Assembly: GCF_000002425.4 (NCBI RefSeq)
Contig: NC_037257.1
Span: forward strand, 18,953,879-19,017,878
From: Physcomitrium patens
Lineage: Eukaryota; Streptophyta; Bryopsida; Funariales; Funariaceae
Direction of reading: 5' to 3'
DNA: 64,000 nt
The notes below the pieces were generated by a model. That model had not been told where the DNA came from. It saw only the letters and a program-made list of their open reading frames with translations, and ran no database searches. The first letter of the stretch is position 1. Each line of letters begins with the position of its first letter. Positions 46,815 to 60,234 of this stretch are shown here, in pieces. Position numbers and translations under genes: made by a program.

Positions 46815-49800
46815 ACTTAATACATGCCATCTTGAGCCTAATTAGCATGAAGCAACACATTAAATGGCTATTGTTGATATTGTCTTTAAGGACATTTTGC
46901 TCATTCTAAGGCAAAGCAATCTAAGCATACATATAATAGCAAAGACCATTCATAACAATAGATACGCATCCAAAAAGCTGAATTTGGATGTGGCCTACCT
47001 ATCTTTCCTATTATGAATTAATTTTAGGAGAAAAAATTTACTTGTAACTATGATATCAATAATGTTGATTAAATTAAACACCTATTTTTTACACACCTTA
47101 ATTATGTGAAGCTTGCCTCCAAGTAACTTTATACCTTAGTCATGAACTATATCTACAAAACTAATTGATTTTATATGCCAATATTCCATGTCATTGGCAT
47201 GACAAGTTTCAACACTTCATACATTATTATCATTGCTTTTATAAAAGAAGAAAGTAAAATATACTATTAATAGATGATTGAATAACTTATCAATCTTTAT
47301 TACGACATCAAGCTAGTAACAATAAAAATCAAGTACAAATTGACTCTCATGAATGTGCTGTCAATTACCTTTTAATTTGATATAGTGCTTCTTTATGTCT
47401 AATATATTCAAAAGAATGTTCTTATAAATTGTAAGAAGTATTTTGAGACAGTATTGTGGTAGAAAGAATTTACTTTAAAAAAGTGTTAGGCTTTTGGTTG
47501 TTACTAATTACTCAACTAAGCCTCTAGATAAAAAATATATATATATACCAAGTCTATATATAAAATTTTTCTTATAAGGGCAATTACATCAATACATAAG
47601 CTCTAAGTACCAAAGATCACCAAAAATGTGATAAAAATATTATAAAACCTTGTATATCTTTAAGGTGAATTTTTCTCAAACTTCAATAGCTCATATCTCA
47701 CGATTGGGCTGTCTAAAAAATCTAAAATTTTACATGGAGTACTGATATACTTTTAAAAACTACCACAACAAATTTCAACAATAAATTCATTATGAATCTT
47801 GAGATATTGCCAAAATCCTAACAATAACTTCAAACCCTTGCTTGTATACACTCATGTGCAATTTTCTTCATATCTTACTCACTAAGTACTCAAATACCAC
47901 AAAGCTTTGATATATAGCTTCTTAACATAATAACACACACTTTTGAAAATTTTGAGCCAAAAATTCATATAGAAGCTCAAGATATGGATTCAACTATTAC
48001 TGTCAATAAAATGACTCACTTACTGCTTTTGAATTACATGTGCTATTTTCAACAATCTATAAATTCTTCATATAAACTTTAAATACAAAGATTCTTTCAC
48101 AAAAGATTTAGATCTTAAAATCAACCTTATAATTGTACTTTTTGATCTCCAAAATCTATCATAAAACTCCTTGTATTCTCAAAAGAGCAATAATATGACT
48201 TAAAAAGACACCTTAACTTCAAACAACTATAACTTCATCACCCTAATTCTAAATCCTCTAAAATTTGTATACAAATTGTAGTCCAAATCCTAAAAATTAC
48301 AATTCTTACTTTTTATTCTTAAAATTTTCTTTTGAAGTTGCCAAAATCCTTGTTATGGTTGCAAATAGCTTGCTAAATGCCTATTAGACATGGCCTTCTA
48401 CTAATAGAGATGATCTTTACCTTTAGCCTTCGTCCATCCATACTTTGCTTTCATCTCTCTAAATAAATTTCTTAGAGGTTTAAATCTTCATCTTTGAGCC
48501 TCAATCTTCTCCTTAAATTTTATATTAAATATCTAAATCCTATATAATTTAAAGATTATAATCAATATAGATAAACCTCAAAATAATTTTTTTAAAATCA
48601 ATTCTTTTAAAATTAACTCACTAATCACTCTAAAGTACATCAATACTTATAAATATATTATCTATTTTATTTAATTTTTATATACTATAAATAATTATAA
48701 TATGATAATATACAAAAAATAGAAAATATTTTGACAATCATAAAAAAATATTATTTAATCACCAATAATTGAAATCTTCATCACTCAATAGAATATGCTT
48801 TGTCAAATGTATGTGAGTATCTCCGTTATATTTCAATATCTTCAAACAACTTGGATTACACACTAGGAGTGCTTTGTGGTAGCCTATATAATTTGTGTAA
48901 TGCATTTTAAAAATATCAACAACTCTCAAGCAAAAAGCATGTATTCTATGGTCAAACACTACCTACAAGTCTTCACCAAAGACCTTCAAGATGTTTAAAT
49001 TTGACTTTTTCAAGTCTTTGAGAATTGTATCAAGGAAACTAAAGTACAAGTAAATATGGAGCAGATTTGTATTGGTCACTAGTACAACCACAATCTATAT
49101 AAGAACATTTTGAGATAGATCTCATTCTACATATTCAATCTGGTTACAAAACATACTAAATACACTTAAAAAGATGCCCTCAATTATTGTTGTCATTCTT
49201 TTATGATTATAATGGGCTTGCCTTATTGCTACCAAATATGGATTAAACTTAAATCAAAGGTGCACATGTCTATGGATAATTTCCATCGTCTTTGGCACCT
49301 TGTCAATATGCAATGATTTAGACTAGAAGTTTGATCTATATATATAGGTATTTCAAGCAATAAGAGAGTATTGTAGAATGTGGATAGCCATAGATGCATC
49401 TTTGACAAGATTTAAGGCAGCTATTAGATGTTAGCACCTCATCAATAAGAGTATGTAAATAATCAATTACTAAAGATGGTATTGTAAACACTAACATTAG
49501 AGAATCTATTGGTATAATGTACTTGTGGACATCTAAGAGACTCTACCAAATGGACATCTAAGCAAGCACTATACCACAATAAATCCTTAATACGAAGAAA
49601 TCCATCCCAATTTGAATTAGTTCAAAGCTTCTCAAGCTGTAGTTGTAACTCATGTACAAAAATACATAGTGTATAATCAAAATAACTACAATACATGTAC
49701 TTGTCCTAATCATATTATATTCTCACAAAATACTTAATAGTATTTGATTGAAATACAATGTATTTGAAGAAAGTATAATCTAATACAATTTTTTGTAAAT

Positions 49801-50079
49801 AGAATGCAATAGGGTTGGGGGTGTTTTCTACACTCCAAGGAGGCATAGAAGCAAGGTTGAGGACATTAAAGGATGTACTAGTATTTAGCATTACATGCAC
49901 TTTAGAGTAGCCCAAAAGTCATATAGAAGGTAGAAATAGCAATTAGAGGGATGTATTTAGCATTCTCTAATAAATATTTTTTTATTCTTAATCTTTTTAT
50001 TATTATTTTTTAAAAAATAAAGTTTTTATTTTATTTTATTTTATTGGTGTACAAAGAATATTGGCCCTTTGTTTTTTTT

Positions 50080-50111
<32 letters not shown>

Positions 50112-50500
50112 GTTCAATGAAAATAGAAATAATTATATATTTTTAAAATATTATAAAATTCTCTCACTAAATTCATAATTTCTAATTATGACACATACTA
50201 CCAAGTTATAACATCAAATGCTTCAAATGGATGAAGTATCATAAAATCCTTTTTTTTTCTCTGAGAAAGTACATTTTATAATCTCATCGACTTTCAAATA
50301 CAGATTTCTTTCTAAAAGATTCAAGAATTTTGATCTCACGCCTATCTTCTAAAAATAAATAAATAAATAAAGTATTCTACTTCTGTAAATATTTTTTATC
50401 ACCTCATATCATCCGTTGTATTGCTGGCGCTAAAACAAAAGCATACTGTAAAAGCATTCAGATCAGTTCCTTATCCCTGTACTCTGTGCGTACAAAAGCA
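46815..50500. other. AT-rich intergenic DNA
   Basis: No gene is supported. It includes the inverted LTR-like relative (listed separately) and (TA)n at 50083-50112. The tract near 50360 has AAATAAATAAAT units. Open frames are short and of low complexity. Confidence 0.55.
47540..48420 (-). repeat. inverted relative of the 42644-44018 insert
   Basis: Read on minus, it shares the phrases CATATCTTGAGC, GGCTCAAAATTTTC, GTGTGTTATTATGTT and AAGATATGAAGAAAAT in the same order as the insert. The ends could not be placed, so the limits are approximate. Confidence 0.5.
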
Positions 50501-53146
50501 AAGCTACGTTAAAAATCAGTTCACGGAAACATTTTTTACAATTTCGTAAATTATAAAAAAGAGTTTGAAATGTGAAGATTTTTTTCTTGGCGGTCGTAGA
50601 CTATCACATTGTTGGTCCTCAAAGTTTGGGTCCCCACTGCGGCGTAGAACCAAAGATGGATAAGCAGTACAGGCTGCACAGAAGCCAAGCATTGGGTCCC
50701 ATTGCAAGAGGGCGAGGCTTTTCTGCAAGCTCTGCCATCTGTGAGCTCGTAAGCCAGCTTTGGTTACAGGAGTTGTGGAAAGCTCATAGAAGGTGGAAAC
50801 CAACGCAAGGCAGATCAGACATGTGGGTAAGTGGGTGAGTTCACCACAAGGATTCATCTTAAGCCACTACAAGTGTCAAGGAGAGCAGATTCAGCACTCG
50901 CTCCTCTGTAAAAATCAATAAACCAATCAATCAATAAACACAGTCAACAAATAAGTTATGATACTGATAACCCCCACAGCTACAATTTCTCCAGGATCCT
51001 CGATTTCCACATCGGTAATGGAGCTCTCTTGGCACCTCTCCATCTCGTGTGCTGGCGAGTTCAATGTGTATTAGTTGTTGTTTCAGAAGTATGAGGGAAG
51101 CAACGAAAGTTAAAGAATGTGTACCCTTTTTATTTTTTTCTATCGTTCTCTGGCTCCTGCAATGGATTCTCGCCAATTCTGTCTCTCAACCGCGCCGAGG
51201 TCTTGTCGAGAACCGTATCTACCAAGTTGAGAGCGACGCCTTCTTCTGGTTGCGACAGTGTTCTGCAAGAGTTTCTTTCAGGTACTGTGTGTAGAGTGAC
51301 CACCGATGTTACCACCTCCAGTGCTTGTCATGCCTGACTTCAACACAACAGAAGAGCTTGAATTACTGGCTTGGTTGGACAATACACCCACGAGAGCTTT
51401 TTTTTTCCCATAGCAACCGACCAAGCAGCCAAATCATGGTTTCGTGACCTCCGCACGCTTGCTAAAAATAACCGTTTCCTGGTTTGCTGCTTTCCAGGAA
51501 TCAAAACGATTCAGTGACGACCATAATGTGTACAAAAATCATCGGCGTAGAATATGGAGGTGATGTTGACTCATACTGACCTGCACCCAAATCAAACATG
51601 ACCAGGGTCAAGGTAGAAGATTACCCCAATAGCAGGAAAAGCTGGAGGTAAGCAATCATAGTGTATTCACTAACGAGTCCAGAAATTGGTAGCAGCACAC
51701 TTGAACGATGGGCAAATTCGTAACACAGGAGAATTAGGCCAGCGAAACGTAAATCCGTGCGTGGGATTACCGGGGGAGTCGACCAACTTTACGATGCATG
51801 ATGTATTGAAGTCTAGGATTCATAGACGACGGAGGTCGCTCACAAGGAGGGCGTCGTAGTCGGTGGGGCACCTGATCGATTGCCTACTACGTGACTGGAC
51901 AGGAGACTGACGCTTTTTTACAAGCGCAAGTATCCCTCTGTAATCCAATCTTGGTCTTACGACGATGACCACTTCAACGCTGTGCCCGCCGCAGCTGCAA
52001 ATTCAGTGGTGATGCTGCGTCGGACGAATCTGTGGGACAACACAAATGTTGCCAGGTTGGGGTTGTGACCATACTCATCTGCACCGTAGCGGAGTATGAG
52101 AGAAACATCGGACTCCATAGAGAAATTCTCTTGCTTCTTCTGGTCGCAGGCTGCAGTGTGGGGATCGCATATTTCAACTTGGAAGCTCAGCAGACCGTTT
52201 GATCATCACCTGCGGTGGTGTGAGAAGAGTTGCTCCTTTTGCTGGCAATTATTTGCACTTTGATGTCAAGTCGCTGTCGATGGAAGTGAATCAGCCGGGT
52301 TGTGAGCGAGGCATGGAGCTTAGGCTGAGCAAGGAGATGGCGACGTGAATACGAATGTGAAGAAGACGAGAACGATTTTAGATCTAGGTCGGTGGAGTGG
52401 TTAGGGGAAGATTTCAGCGGAGAAAGAGATAGGAAGAGAGAGATGAGAGATTTGGCCTCTTCTCTTGTGCAAACTAGAGCGCCACCAGAAGCAAGATTCT
52501 GGCAGTGCCAGAATCTCCAAGTGTACTGCAAGGGCAAACGGTGTCGGAAGAGAATTGCCTTGAAGGCCATCTGTACCCCCTCGTCGTGGCGTCTGCACTC
52601 CTCCATTCGTGTCATAGGACGACTGGAGTTTTGATCGCAGGCTCTCAAGCAAGGTCATTCCTAGGACAGCAGATTAGGTAGACGTGCATAGACAGAGATT
52701 GAACTCGCATCAGATTACTCTTGCAGGATTGTGTTAACTTTATGAAATTCCTCCGAAGGTATAACTGACGTTGGATCACACCCCGACGTATACACCTCCA
52801 GGGATAGTATCCCGGGTGGCGGAGGTAAGCCTCAACAGTGACGCTGGGTTATGCTTGGAGGTTTTCACATTTATCTGTAGCATTTCCAGCGTGTCTACGA
52901 TGGTCTGTATTTTAGTGACAAAGTTACCAGTGATGGCCTGAGTAACACTTTTCACAATTTGCCAAGGCTGAAAATTCTAGATAAAAGTCATTTTGCCTGC
53001 GTTTCCCATGCTTCTACGGCGTAGCAGGATTGTCCTCCCTAGTTGCAAAGTCAAGTACGATGGAGTAGAACATGTGATGACGAAAAAAGTGCTGGTCGAG
53101 GAGAGGAGGGGAAATGTCGTCTGTGAAAACAGCCCACCTCAAAAAA

Positions 53147-53178
<32 letters not shown>

Positions 53179-53445
53179 AAAACTCTCTGCATTAGAATGA
53201 CACGAATTAGATGGAGAACAATCTTTGTGCAGCTTTTCTTTTCCCTCAGATTGGCTACCTTTCCCGTTCTGTGGAAATTTTTGTGTCGCGTTTAAGTTGT
53301 GCCATGCTCTTGGGCTGCGCTGTTGCGAGTAGCAATTTTCTCGTCAAACTAGAGTCACAGACAAGGTGAGGAACTCATCGGTAACAGACATGGATGCAGG
53401 GAAAAGGTGGTTGCAAGGTTGACGAATCACACTGGCGCGACCAAG
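50501..53445. other. balanced-composition region upstream of the large gene
   Basis: GC content rises at about 50500, and overlapping short frames occur on both strands. None has recognisable motifs. The region probably contains the promoter, 5' untranslated region and perhaps 5' introns of the gene at 53446. An (AAAAC)n run lies at about 53139-53181. Confidence 0.45.
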
Positions 53446-56445
53446 ATGTACTTCATGGGGCTTGTGAACTCGACGTTCATGGCCAAGAAACCAACGGGAC
53501 ATGTGGAGCTCGTCGCGCTGTCTGAGGAGATGCCAGTGGAGAGATACAAGGACTGGGCCATCAGCAATGACCACAATATCTGTGGCTATGGCTGTCGCGA
53601 TTGCAGAGCAGGGATCGAGGGTTTGGGGCCTAGCGCCAGCCCACGACGCAGAGCGATAGAGGAGCAACCAGCCGACCTCTGCATGGAGCCTCTGTTTCAA
53701 CTGGTACGCGAGTCAGATTCTTCGGATTCATCTGAAGGTGATACATCCCTTGTTGCGCACAAGCTCCGAATGCACATCCTGCACGAGACGAAAGCCATGC
53801 CATCTTCGTTGGAAAAGGCACCGGTGGAGGTGATGGACAAAGGGTTGGAAAACGAAAAGGATTTATATCAAGAAGGGTCATCCTGCACTAACAAGAGATC
53901 AGACATGGTGCAAGCAGAGGAGCCAGTGTCGGAAATGACAACTGCGTCCAATACGACAATAATCAGCAAAATCAGATCGACACCGAAGCTTGAAAGTATT
54001 TTTGCAGATGGTCGATTATCCACAAGAGTACAACACCACCCGCTGCTACTGGTAAGGGAGGAGCATGAGGAAAACGCAAGAGCAAGAACAAAAACAAGGG
54101 GCATCACCTCAGCTTCGCCTGCTGTAAGAGACGTCACTGTGGAAAGCCCGCCGAAAACTGACGAGGCTCTCGCGAGAGTCTTACAACACCCCCTGCAAGG
54201 AACTGTTGAGGATTCTGTGAAGGCCCGAAAGCTAATCGCGAAGATACAAGGCAAAAGCGCTGAGCTATCACAACAGGCTGGTCGGAAAATGGTAAGGAAT
54301 TCGAAAATCCTCCCCGAGCCACAACCAGATGAGCGAAGCAGGGACAAGTTGCAAGAGAGAAGAATAGCGGCGATCGCGACAACGAAAAATTCGAACTTAG
54401 TCCGTGATAACGCAGGATCTGATGAGGAAGAGGAACCAGTATCTTTAAATTACCCAGTTATGGAAAAGATTGAAGGGAGATCATCACCATTGCTCCCTCG
54501 CTTGTTGCAAAAAAGGCTTCAGAATCTGCCAAAGTTGGCAGTGACCAGCGAGGACACCAAGCCCGTGCTGGAGGAACGGGAGTTGCGGCACTCCTCACCG
54601 ATATTGACACAGTTGGACGTTCAGGACGAGCTGTCATTTCGAGTATGGGAGCAGGAGCCGGTACCGAAGCGCAAAACAATTAGCATATCTAGAGATTTCC
54701 AGGAGCTTGACCTTGATGCTGGTGATGAGCACGCAAAGCCGAAAGACGTCAAATCGACTGTACTCAATAATGAACGTGGCTCAGTTGTGAAGTCTCGCGG
54801 TAGCTTATCGCGCAAGGATGTAAGCGTCACTGTAAATTCTTCGGAGACTACCGAGGTTTTTCAGCCCCTGGAGGTTTCCCTACCAGCATTCGTGAATCTG
54901 AACACATTCTCTCAGCTCAACCGAAAAGCAACACCGAATGTGGACGTGAATACCCGGCATTGTAAGGAAGAGCTGCAGCACGATTATCCATCTCCGTCGT
55001 CTTTCATATGTGGAACCTCCCCTAAGTCTTTGTTTTCAGACGACGACAGCATGTTTTCAAGGTTTCAGCAGTTCCCCAACTTCGACGCGAGCGAAGTGGC
55101 GCTGCCGGTCTGCAAGTCTCCTCGGTCGGTGCTATCCCAAGAGCCCGATGAAATTTCTCATTGCATGTCGGATAGTTCAGAGACTCTCGACAATCGCCCC
55201 CTGCACGCGGCCGCTGCAACACTGTCGTGCAACGACGAAGCGTCAGACTTAGAATCGCCCATGAAGTGCAAGAACGTGGACGCAGTGTATAAGCAACGGC
55301 CATTTTCGAAGTCTGCTTACGCTGGCAAGAAGACGTTATGCGCCAGGTCTTTGGACGAGGAGAATCCAGACAGAGCACGCAATGGTGCGGCACTGGTGGA
55401 CGAAGATGTTGCCGATCTTTCAGATTTACGGTACTTTCATGAGGCGGAACAGCGGGAGCCATGGCTTGAGAAGAATGGCGGGGTGTTGGACGACACCGAT
55501 TTGGACTTCCTCTTGCCTACGGATTTCGAAGAGCTTGACGCAACATCACCAGCACTAGATGCTGTTGAGAGTATAAACTCGGAGGTGATGTTGAACAGCC
55601 CGACGAAACCAAAAGGTCAGAACACTTGGATGAAATTCGTGGACGTTCAGTCGCGTGGCTTGAATGATTCACCGGAGGCGACAAAGCACCGACACAACAG
55701 ATCTTCAAGCTTCCGGAGGTCGAGCATTGAAAAACAAATTCCACCAAGACCTCCCAAGCGCTCGGTGAAATTCGCGCCTGAGCTCGTGCGAGAGCCCTCA
55801 ACCTTCAAATCCTCAAATCGTCCAAAACCAAAGCCGGCACTTTCACTCCTCAAACTAGAGCCGGCAACTCTGAAAGATGACGATGAGCACATATATCCCA
55901 GCGTGAAGAGCTGGGAAGTTGAGGAGAAAGAGGAGCAATCCACACCTACATCATCATCAAGGTCATCTAGACGGTGGCGAAGACATCGCGAGCTGCCAAA
56001 TGTATCTGGTGATCTATCAGCAAACTCTCCGAATTCACCGCAGGGAGAGATCGAACCCGAAGACAGCCCATCGATCCTCATATCACGGAGACGGTGGCGG
56101 AGATTCAGAGACGAGTGGAAGGCAACTTCACCCGGTGACTCAACAAAGTCTGGATGGAGCTCCAGCTACGAACCGCGACACCTGAGCAGGCGTCATAGAA
56201 TAGTGCAGATCATGCCGTGTGCGGGGAAGCTATTCTCTTGGCCTCACCGACATGCACATCTCAAAACGAGTCGAAGAGGTTCCCTAGTGGACAGTGACAA
56301 CGAGAGTAGCACTGTGGGAGAAGAAAGCTTTGGCAGATCAGCGAGGAGAGATGCACAGCAAGTTAGGAGAATACTGAAGGGAGGCCAAAAACACTTCCCC
56401 AAGGTGACGGTAGCCGAGATTTTGCAAGAAAGTTTTGCGAGTTAA
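53446..56445 (+). CDS. uncharacterised Ser-rich, highly charged protein
   Basis: A single uninterrupted frame encodes 999 residues from the ATG at 53446. The frame is open for some codons upstream but has no earlier ATG, so a spliced 5' exon is possible. I recognise no domain. The N-terminus is MYFMGLVNSTFMAKKPTGHV, and a Cys cluster CGYGCRDC follows within the first 70 residues. Most of the rest is rich in Ser, Glu, Lys and Pro and looks disordered. Near residues 771-775 is RSVKF within PPRPPKRSVKFAPEL, which fits the RVxF docking motif for protein phosphatase 1. Two Arg/Trp blocks follow, SSRRWRRHRE and SRRRWRRFRDEW, apparently a short duplication. The C-terminus QVRRILKGGQKHFPKVTV is more ordered. 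Composition and length support a real gene; its function is unknown. Confidence 0.75.
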   Translation: MYFMGLVNSTFMAKKPTGHVELVALSEEMPVERYKDWAISNDHNICGYGCRDCRAGIEGLGPSASPRRRAIEEQPADLCMEPLFQLVRESDSSDSSEGDTSLVAHKLRMHILHETKAMPSSLEKAPVEVMDKGLENEKDLYQEGSSCTNKRSDMVQAEEPVSEMTTASNTTIISKIRSTPKLESIFADGRLSTRVQHHPLLLVREEHEENARARTKTRGITSASPAVRDVTVESPPKTDEALARVLQHPLQGTVEDSVKARKLIAKIQGKSAELSQQAGRKMVRNSKILPEPQPDERSRDKLQERRIAAIATTKNSNLVRDNAGSDEEEEPVSLNYPVMEKIEGRSSPLLPRLLQKRLQNLPKLAVTSEDTKPVLEERELRHSSPILTQLDVQDELSFRVWEQEPVPKRKTISISRDFQELDLDAGDEHAKPKDVKSTVLNNERGSVVKSRGSLSRKDVSVTVNSSETTEVFQPLEVSLPAFVNLNTFSQLNRKATPNVDVNTRHCKEELQHDYPSPSSFICGTSPKSLFSDDDSMFSRFQQFPNFDASEVALPVCKSPRSVLSQEPDEISHCMSDSSETLDNRPLHAAAATLSCNDEASDLESPMKCKNVDAVYKQRPFSKSAYAGKKTLCARSLDEENPDRARNGAALVDEDVADLSDLRYFHEAEQREPWLEKNGGVLDDTDLDFLLPTDFEELDATSPALDAVESINSEVMLNSPTKPKGQNTWMKFVDVQSRGLNDSPEATKHRHNRSSSFRRSSIEKQIPPRPPKRSVKFAPELVREPSTFKSSNRPKPKPALSLLKLEPATLKDDDEHIYPSVKSWEVEEKEEQSTPTSSSRSSRRWRRHRELPNVSGDLSANSPNSPQGEIEPEDSPSILISRRRWRRFRDEWKATSPGDSTKSGWSSSYEPRHLSRRHRIVQIMPCAGKLFSWPHRHAHLKTSRRGSLVDSDNESSTVGEESFGRSARRDAQQVRRILKGGQKHFPKVTVAEILQESFAS

Positions 56446-58008
56446 AGCCCATGGATCAACCATCTTGTGTGATTGTAAAATATTCCAAAAAGTTAAAACT
56501 GCAACTGCCTGTTTAGACAGATATTCATTTCTCTTTGGGATGATGCTCCGAGTGCATGAGGTAGAGCTTGTCAGCCATAAAAGTTAGATTCAGCAACATG
56601 AGTGAAACTAACACATAGAAAACTGCCCCCCCTTTGTACTAATCGTAAATATGAACACATTTACCACTTTCTGATTTGTGCATAACCTTTCCTTGTACAA
56701 ACCATGTTGTGGACCATGTTTGTTTCTCGTTCTGTCGATGCTCTTAGCATGAAGCTTTTCAATATTGGTTTACGGTGTCTTTTACGTTCTCAATGAATTG
56801 TATGTTCATCAAACATTCAGGTTTACTAACAAAGAAGCGCGCCTAGTCAGAAGAATAAACTTTCATTTATCGTCTAGTTTTGTATGTCGGGCCCAAAAAT
56901 ATTAAGAGCTGCATCTTATCATCGATAAACTCCATCACATATCTGACTTAGCAGTTCTATTAACGTGTGACCTTGCAAGAATTTTCAACCAGCTATAGTA
57001 TGGAGGAATCGACAACCAGGATTTACTTTGTCAAAGAGGAAGTTGGTAGGGTGGCTGTCGGTGAAGAGTAGGAACCTACCAAAGAGGGTTGGGGTTTCCT
57101 GGCAGATAGGAGGGATTTGAGGGCATCAAAGGGGAGGTTCTCGGGTTAAGCAAGGCGTTGGAGGGTAGGACATCGTCAGATTCGCATCCACCAGGGGGAA
57201 GGCGGTGAAGTCGGAGGGTGGGAGGGTGATGCTAGTAATCGCGATCTGGAGGGCAACTGTGGCGTACAAGAGACTAGCAAAGCGGAAGGATCGGAGGATA
57301 CTATCTAAATCCTCTAAATAGGGCACTTGGGCTGACGCTAAAGTTGACGCATTGATGGTTAAGAAAAACCGCTACATGCAGGGTATGGCGTAGCGAAAAT
57401 GCATAAGATGACATATATCTGAGTCTCCACAAACACACGAGCACTGCAAGCATTTCGTTGCAAAAGCTGAAAGAGGAGGAATACAAAACTCTATGGCCTG
57501 AATATAATGTCAACAAGCAAGCGCAGATTTAGGTCCACCAAGGACTCACAACCACCACAGGTTAAGAGAGTGCTCTCACTCGACCTGTTGCATCGTCAGT
57601 CGTCAAAGGAGGGGAACACTCGAGGCCCAACATATAAAAAAGATCGACTCACTTGTTAAGAAAGAAACTTTAGCAATTAGCTGGGGAGGGAGCTCAAAAT
57701 GAATTTTGGAACAAGTCTGCAGTAGTTGATAGTCATTAGAAGTCCGACTGCTTTGCTTCGGACCAGCTAAATACAAATCGGCTAAGTCATGGTAGGTTTG
57801 TCAACATATTTCTTTATAAGGAACGTGAATTCTGTACTCTGGGACTTCCTAATTTGATCTTAATCATGGTTTATAAGACCGAATCAATGTCTGAAGAATC
57901 ATGAATGTTTCTAGGATCTGCAAGTATTTTCAGGTGCAATCAGAAACTGAGGTTAAATGAAGAAGGCGTGCAGACAAATGTACAATGAAGAGCATTACAT
58001 ATCTCGAC
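56446..58008. other. intergenic DNA between convergent genes
   Basis: The first part is probably the 3' untranslated region of the large gene. The second part is probably that of the minus-strand HAD gene. Short frames are present, but no gene is supported. Confidence 0.5.
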
Positions 58009-60234
58009 TTAATAAAGTCGGGCACGCAACGCCTGTTCGACTTCAGACCAGTTGTGAACTCTTGTGATCAACGGGTGGGTTGGACCCTGCTCAGTCTTGC
58101 TCCAAGGATAGTTCCCGTGCAAATCGAACAGAAGAACCTCGATCCCATGTTCGGCACACTCCAAAGCGTACCGTGGGTTGTCGTCAATGAGAACTTCTAC
58201 TCCAAGCGACCTAATTACCAGCTCAGTCACAACAGAACTCTCAGAACTTCCATTCTCTCATTCTCTCACTATGCTAAGATACAGAAAGTACGCTGCAAGT
58301 GTGTATTGTTAATTCTTATGAATGAAGAATTCAACAATAAAACCTTCACGATATGCTAGATGGGAGATAAGAGTACGTGAGAGAATGACTTCAAGCAATC
58401 TAAACCATGTCGATGTAGTTGAACAAAGTACACATGAAAATCGAGAGTGTCCAGCTAAGGATTTGAGTGGTACCTGCAGATTTCAGATTTAGACCGAGCT
58501 TCACCCTCCAAGGCGAAATGATTTCCAAAGTGAACCTCCTTGAAGATGCCGCCATAATGCTGATTGATCCAGTCCATGGTTGGCTGCCTTATGACATGTT
58601 GCCTGGATCTGAAGATAGCAATACGAACACTTGAGACTGGTTTTAATCGCTACGCATCAGCAACCAGTCAAAGAGTGAAAACAAAAAGAAAAAGAAAAAG
58701 AAAAAAGCATCTGTGAACAGCAAAGATTCCAAACAATAACTCAAGCAATCTCACTTTGAAGTCACCGAGTATACCAACCCAAAATATACATGGTCAACAA
58801 GGAATCGCAACTGGAAACTAAATCCAAGTTTCGGTACTTACGTAACAACAACGAGGTGGCAGTTCAAAGACAGTTGCTGGAGGGCTTCAAATGCCCCAGG
58901 AATTGGTAGAATTCCACTGTTAAAATGCTCCGACTCGAAGAAAGCATGGACACGATCGTTGGCTGCATTTTGTAGACACGACTAACATTTCAAATGACCA
59001 TTCCCAATGCCTCCAGCTACCCACCTAAATCCAACAGAACTACTGTTTCTACACTAAACATCTGGTTGATACTGTCCTCAGAGGAACCAACTAAGATCCA
59101 TAATTGTAAGCGTAATTTACCATGAAAACCCTCAAAGAGCAACGGTATCAACCAGATGAATAAATAAACAAAGAATGAACAAGGTATAAAGCGCAAAAAG
59201 CTGGACCATTAAGTGCGATCAAACTAACTCAATGTGAATCTGAAGATTACCTTCTGTCTGTGAGCATCTCCAGATCTGCAATCCAGTGGACAAGTTCAAA
59301 ATCAGTATTTCTTAACATTTGTAATTCATACTGAACCATGTTCGATAGCAGAAAAAGCAGGTGTATATCTCAGCCTGCAAGCATGTAATTGTTACAGGGT
59401 TCAGTCTACACGCATCCCCTACCACATCAACCGACTTGATCACTTGGGTAGAAGAGGCAATTGCCTACCTTCATGAAATCATACACATAGTACTCTGACA
59501 CATTGTGCTGCAGCAGGTATTCTTCGGCGACAAATTTGTTCAAACTGGCTAGGAAGTTCCCAAGCACTGCAAGAACGTTCTCGATTATGATTACAAACCA
59601 GTCTAAATTTCGCTTTCCAAAAGTCAACAGTTCATAATCCACATCAAAACACCTTCACAAACCGAACGTCCGCAACATTATTCCTGCTCTTAAACTGACC
59701 CGGCACATGCGAAGTATAAGGCTCGGAAACGCGGAATTGAAATTTTGACTTTCATCATTAAAACCGTAACGAATTCCCACCTTCGTCAACATCCACACCG
59801 ACACGCAGCAGCTTAGAAGGCGCGTTGACCTTTCCGACCACACCTAACATCTGCTCTTGGTCCGTACTCGCTCCTGGATCTTCGTAAAGACCACATTTTG
59901 ATTCCACGACTTGAGAATCTGTGATGATTGGCACGTCCTGCGCCCTTGCTTCGCCCAGATTTTTCAGGTGCGTGTACAAAGCCATAGGCACTGCATCTGT
60001 GCGTCTTCTGCTATCGCCGCCCCGCGAATTGATACATTTACCCCCAGAGCATGACCGCAGAGTACACATTCTAGGAAGTTTGCCATTGTTCCAGACATTT
60101 ATTGCTATTTTGGTGAATTGTAATGTAGGCAGCGGTAACCATGAGGAACCATCCAACCACCTTGATGTCGGAACCCCTGATGTAATTGCATTCCCGCAGC
60201 ACCCACATAGGTTGCCACTGCCCACGATGGCCAT
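58009..60234 (-). CDS. HAD-superfamily 5'(3')-nucleotidase-like protein
   Basis: Six exons on minus join in frame: 60234-59781, 59566-59469, 59275-59251, 58962-58842, 58608-58474 and 58210-58009, giving 344 residues. The product is a HAD-fold phosphatase of the 5'(3')-deoxyribonucleotidase-like (NT5C) group. Motif I is RVGVDVDEVLGNFLASLN, with the nucleophile Asp and the D+2 Asp. The NSGILPIPGAFEALQQL and HLVVVTSR strand carries the motif II Thr. A KSE-type Lys lies at KSEICRSLG, and motif IV is VLIDDNPRYA, which binds magnesium. The family end is HGNYPW...HNWSEVEQAL. The first roughly 130 residues precede the domain and are rich in Ser, Arg and Gly, with few acidic residues at the start, which suggests a plastid or mitochondrial transit peptide. 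One exon is only 25 bp. All introns have GT-AG ends and matching phases. Confidence 0.87.

Noticed and set aside
52187..52658. Two overlapping minus-strand frames of 85 and 153 codons upstream of the large gene
   Set aside because: Ser/His/Arg-rich composition without motifs and overlapping frames on both strands; more likely leader or promoter DNA.
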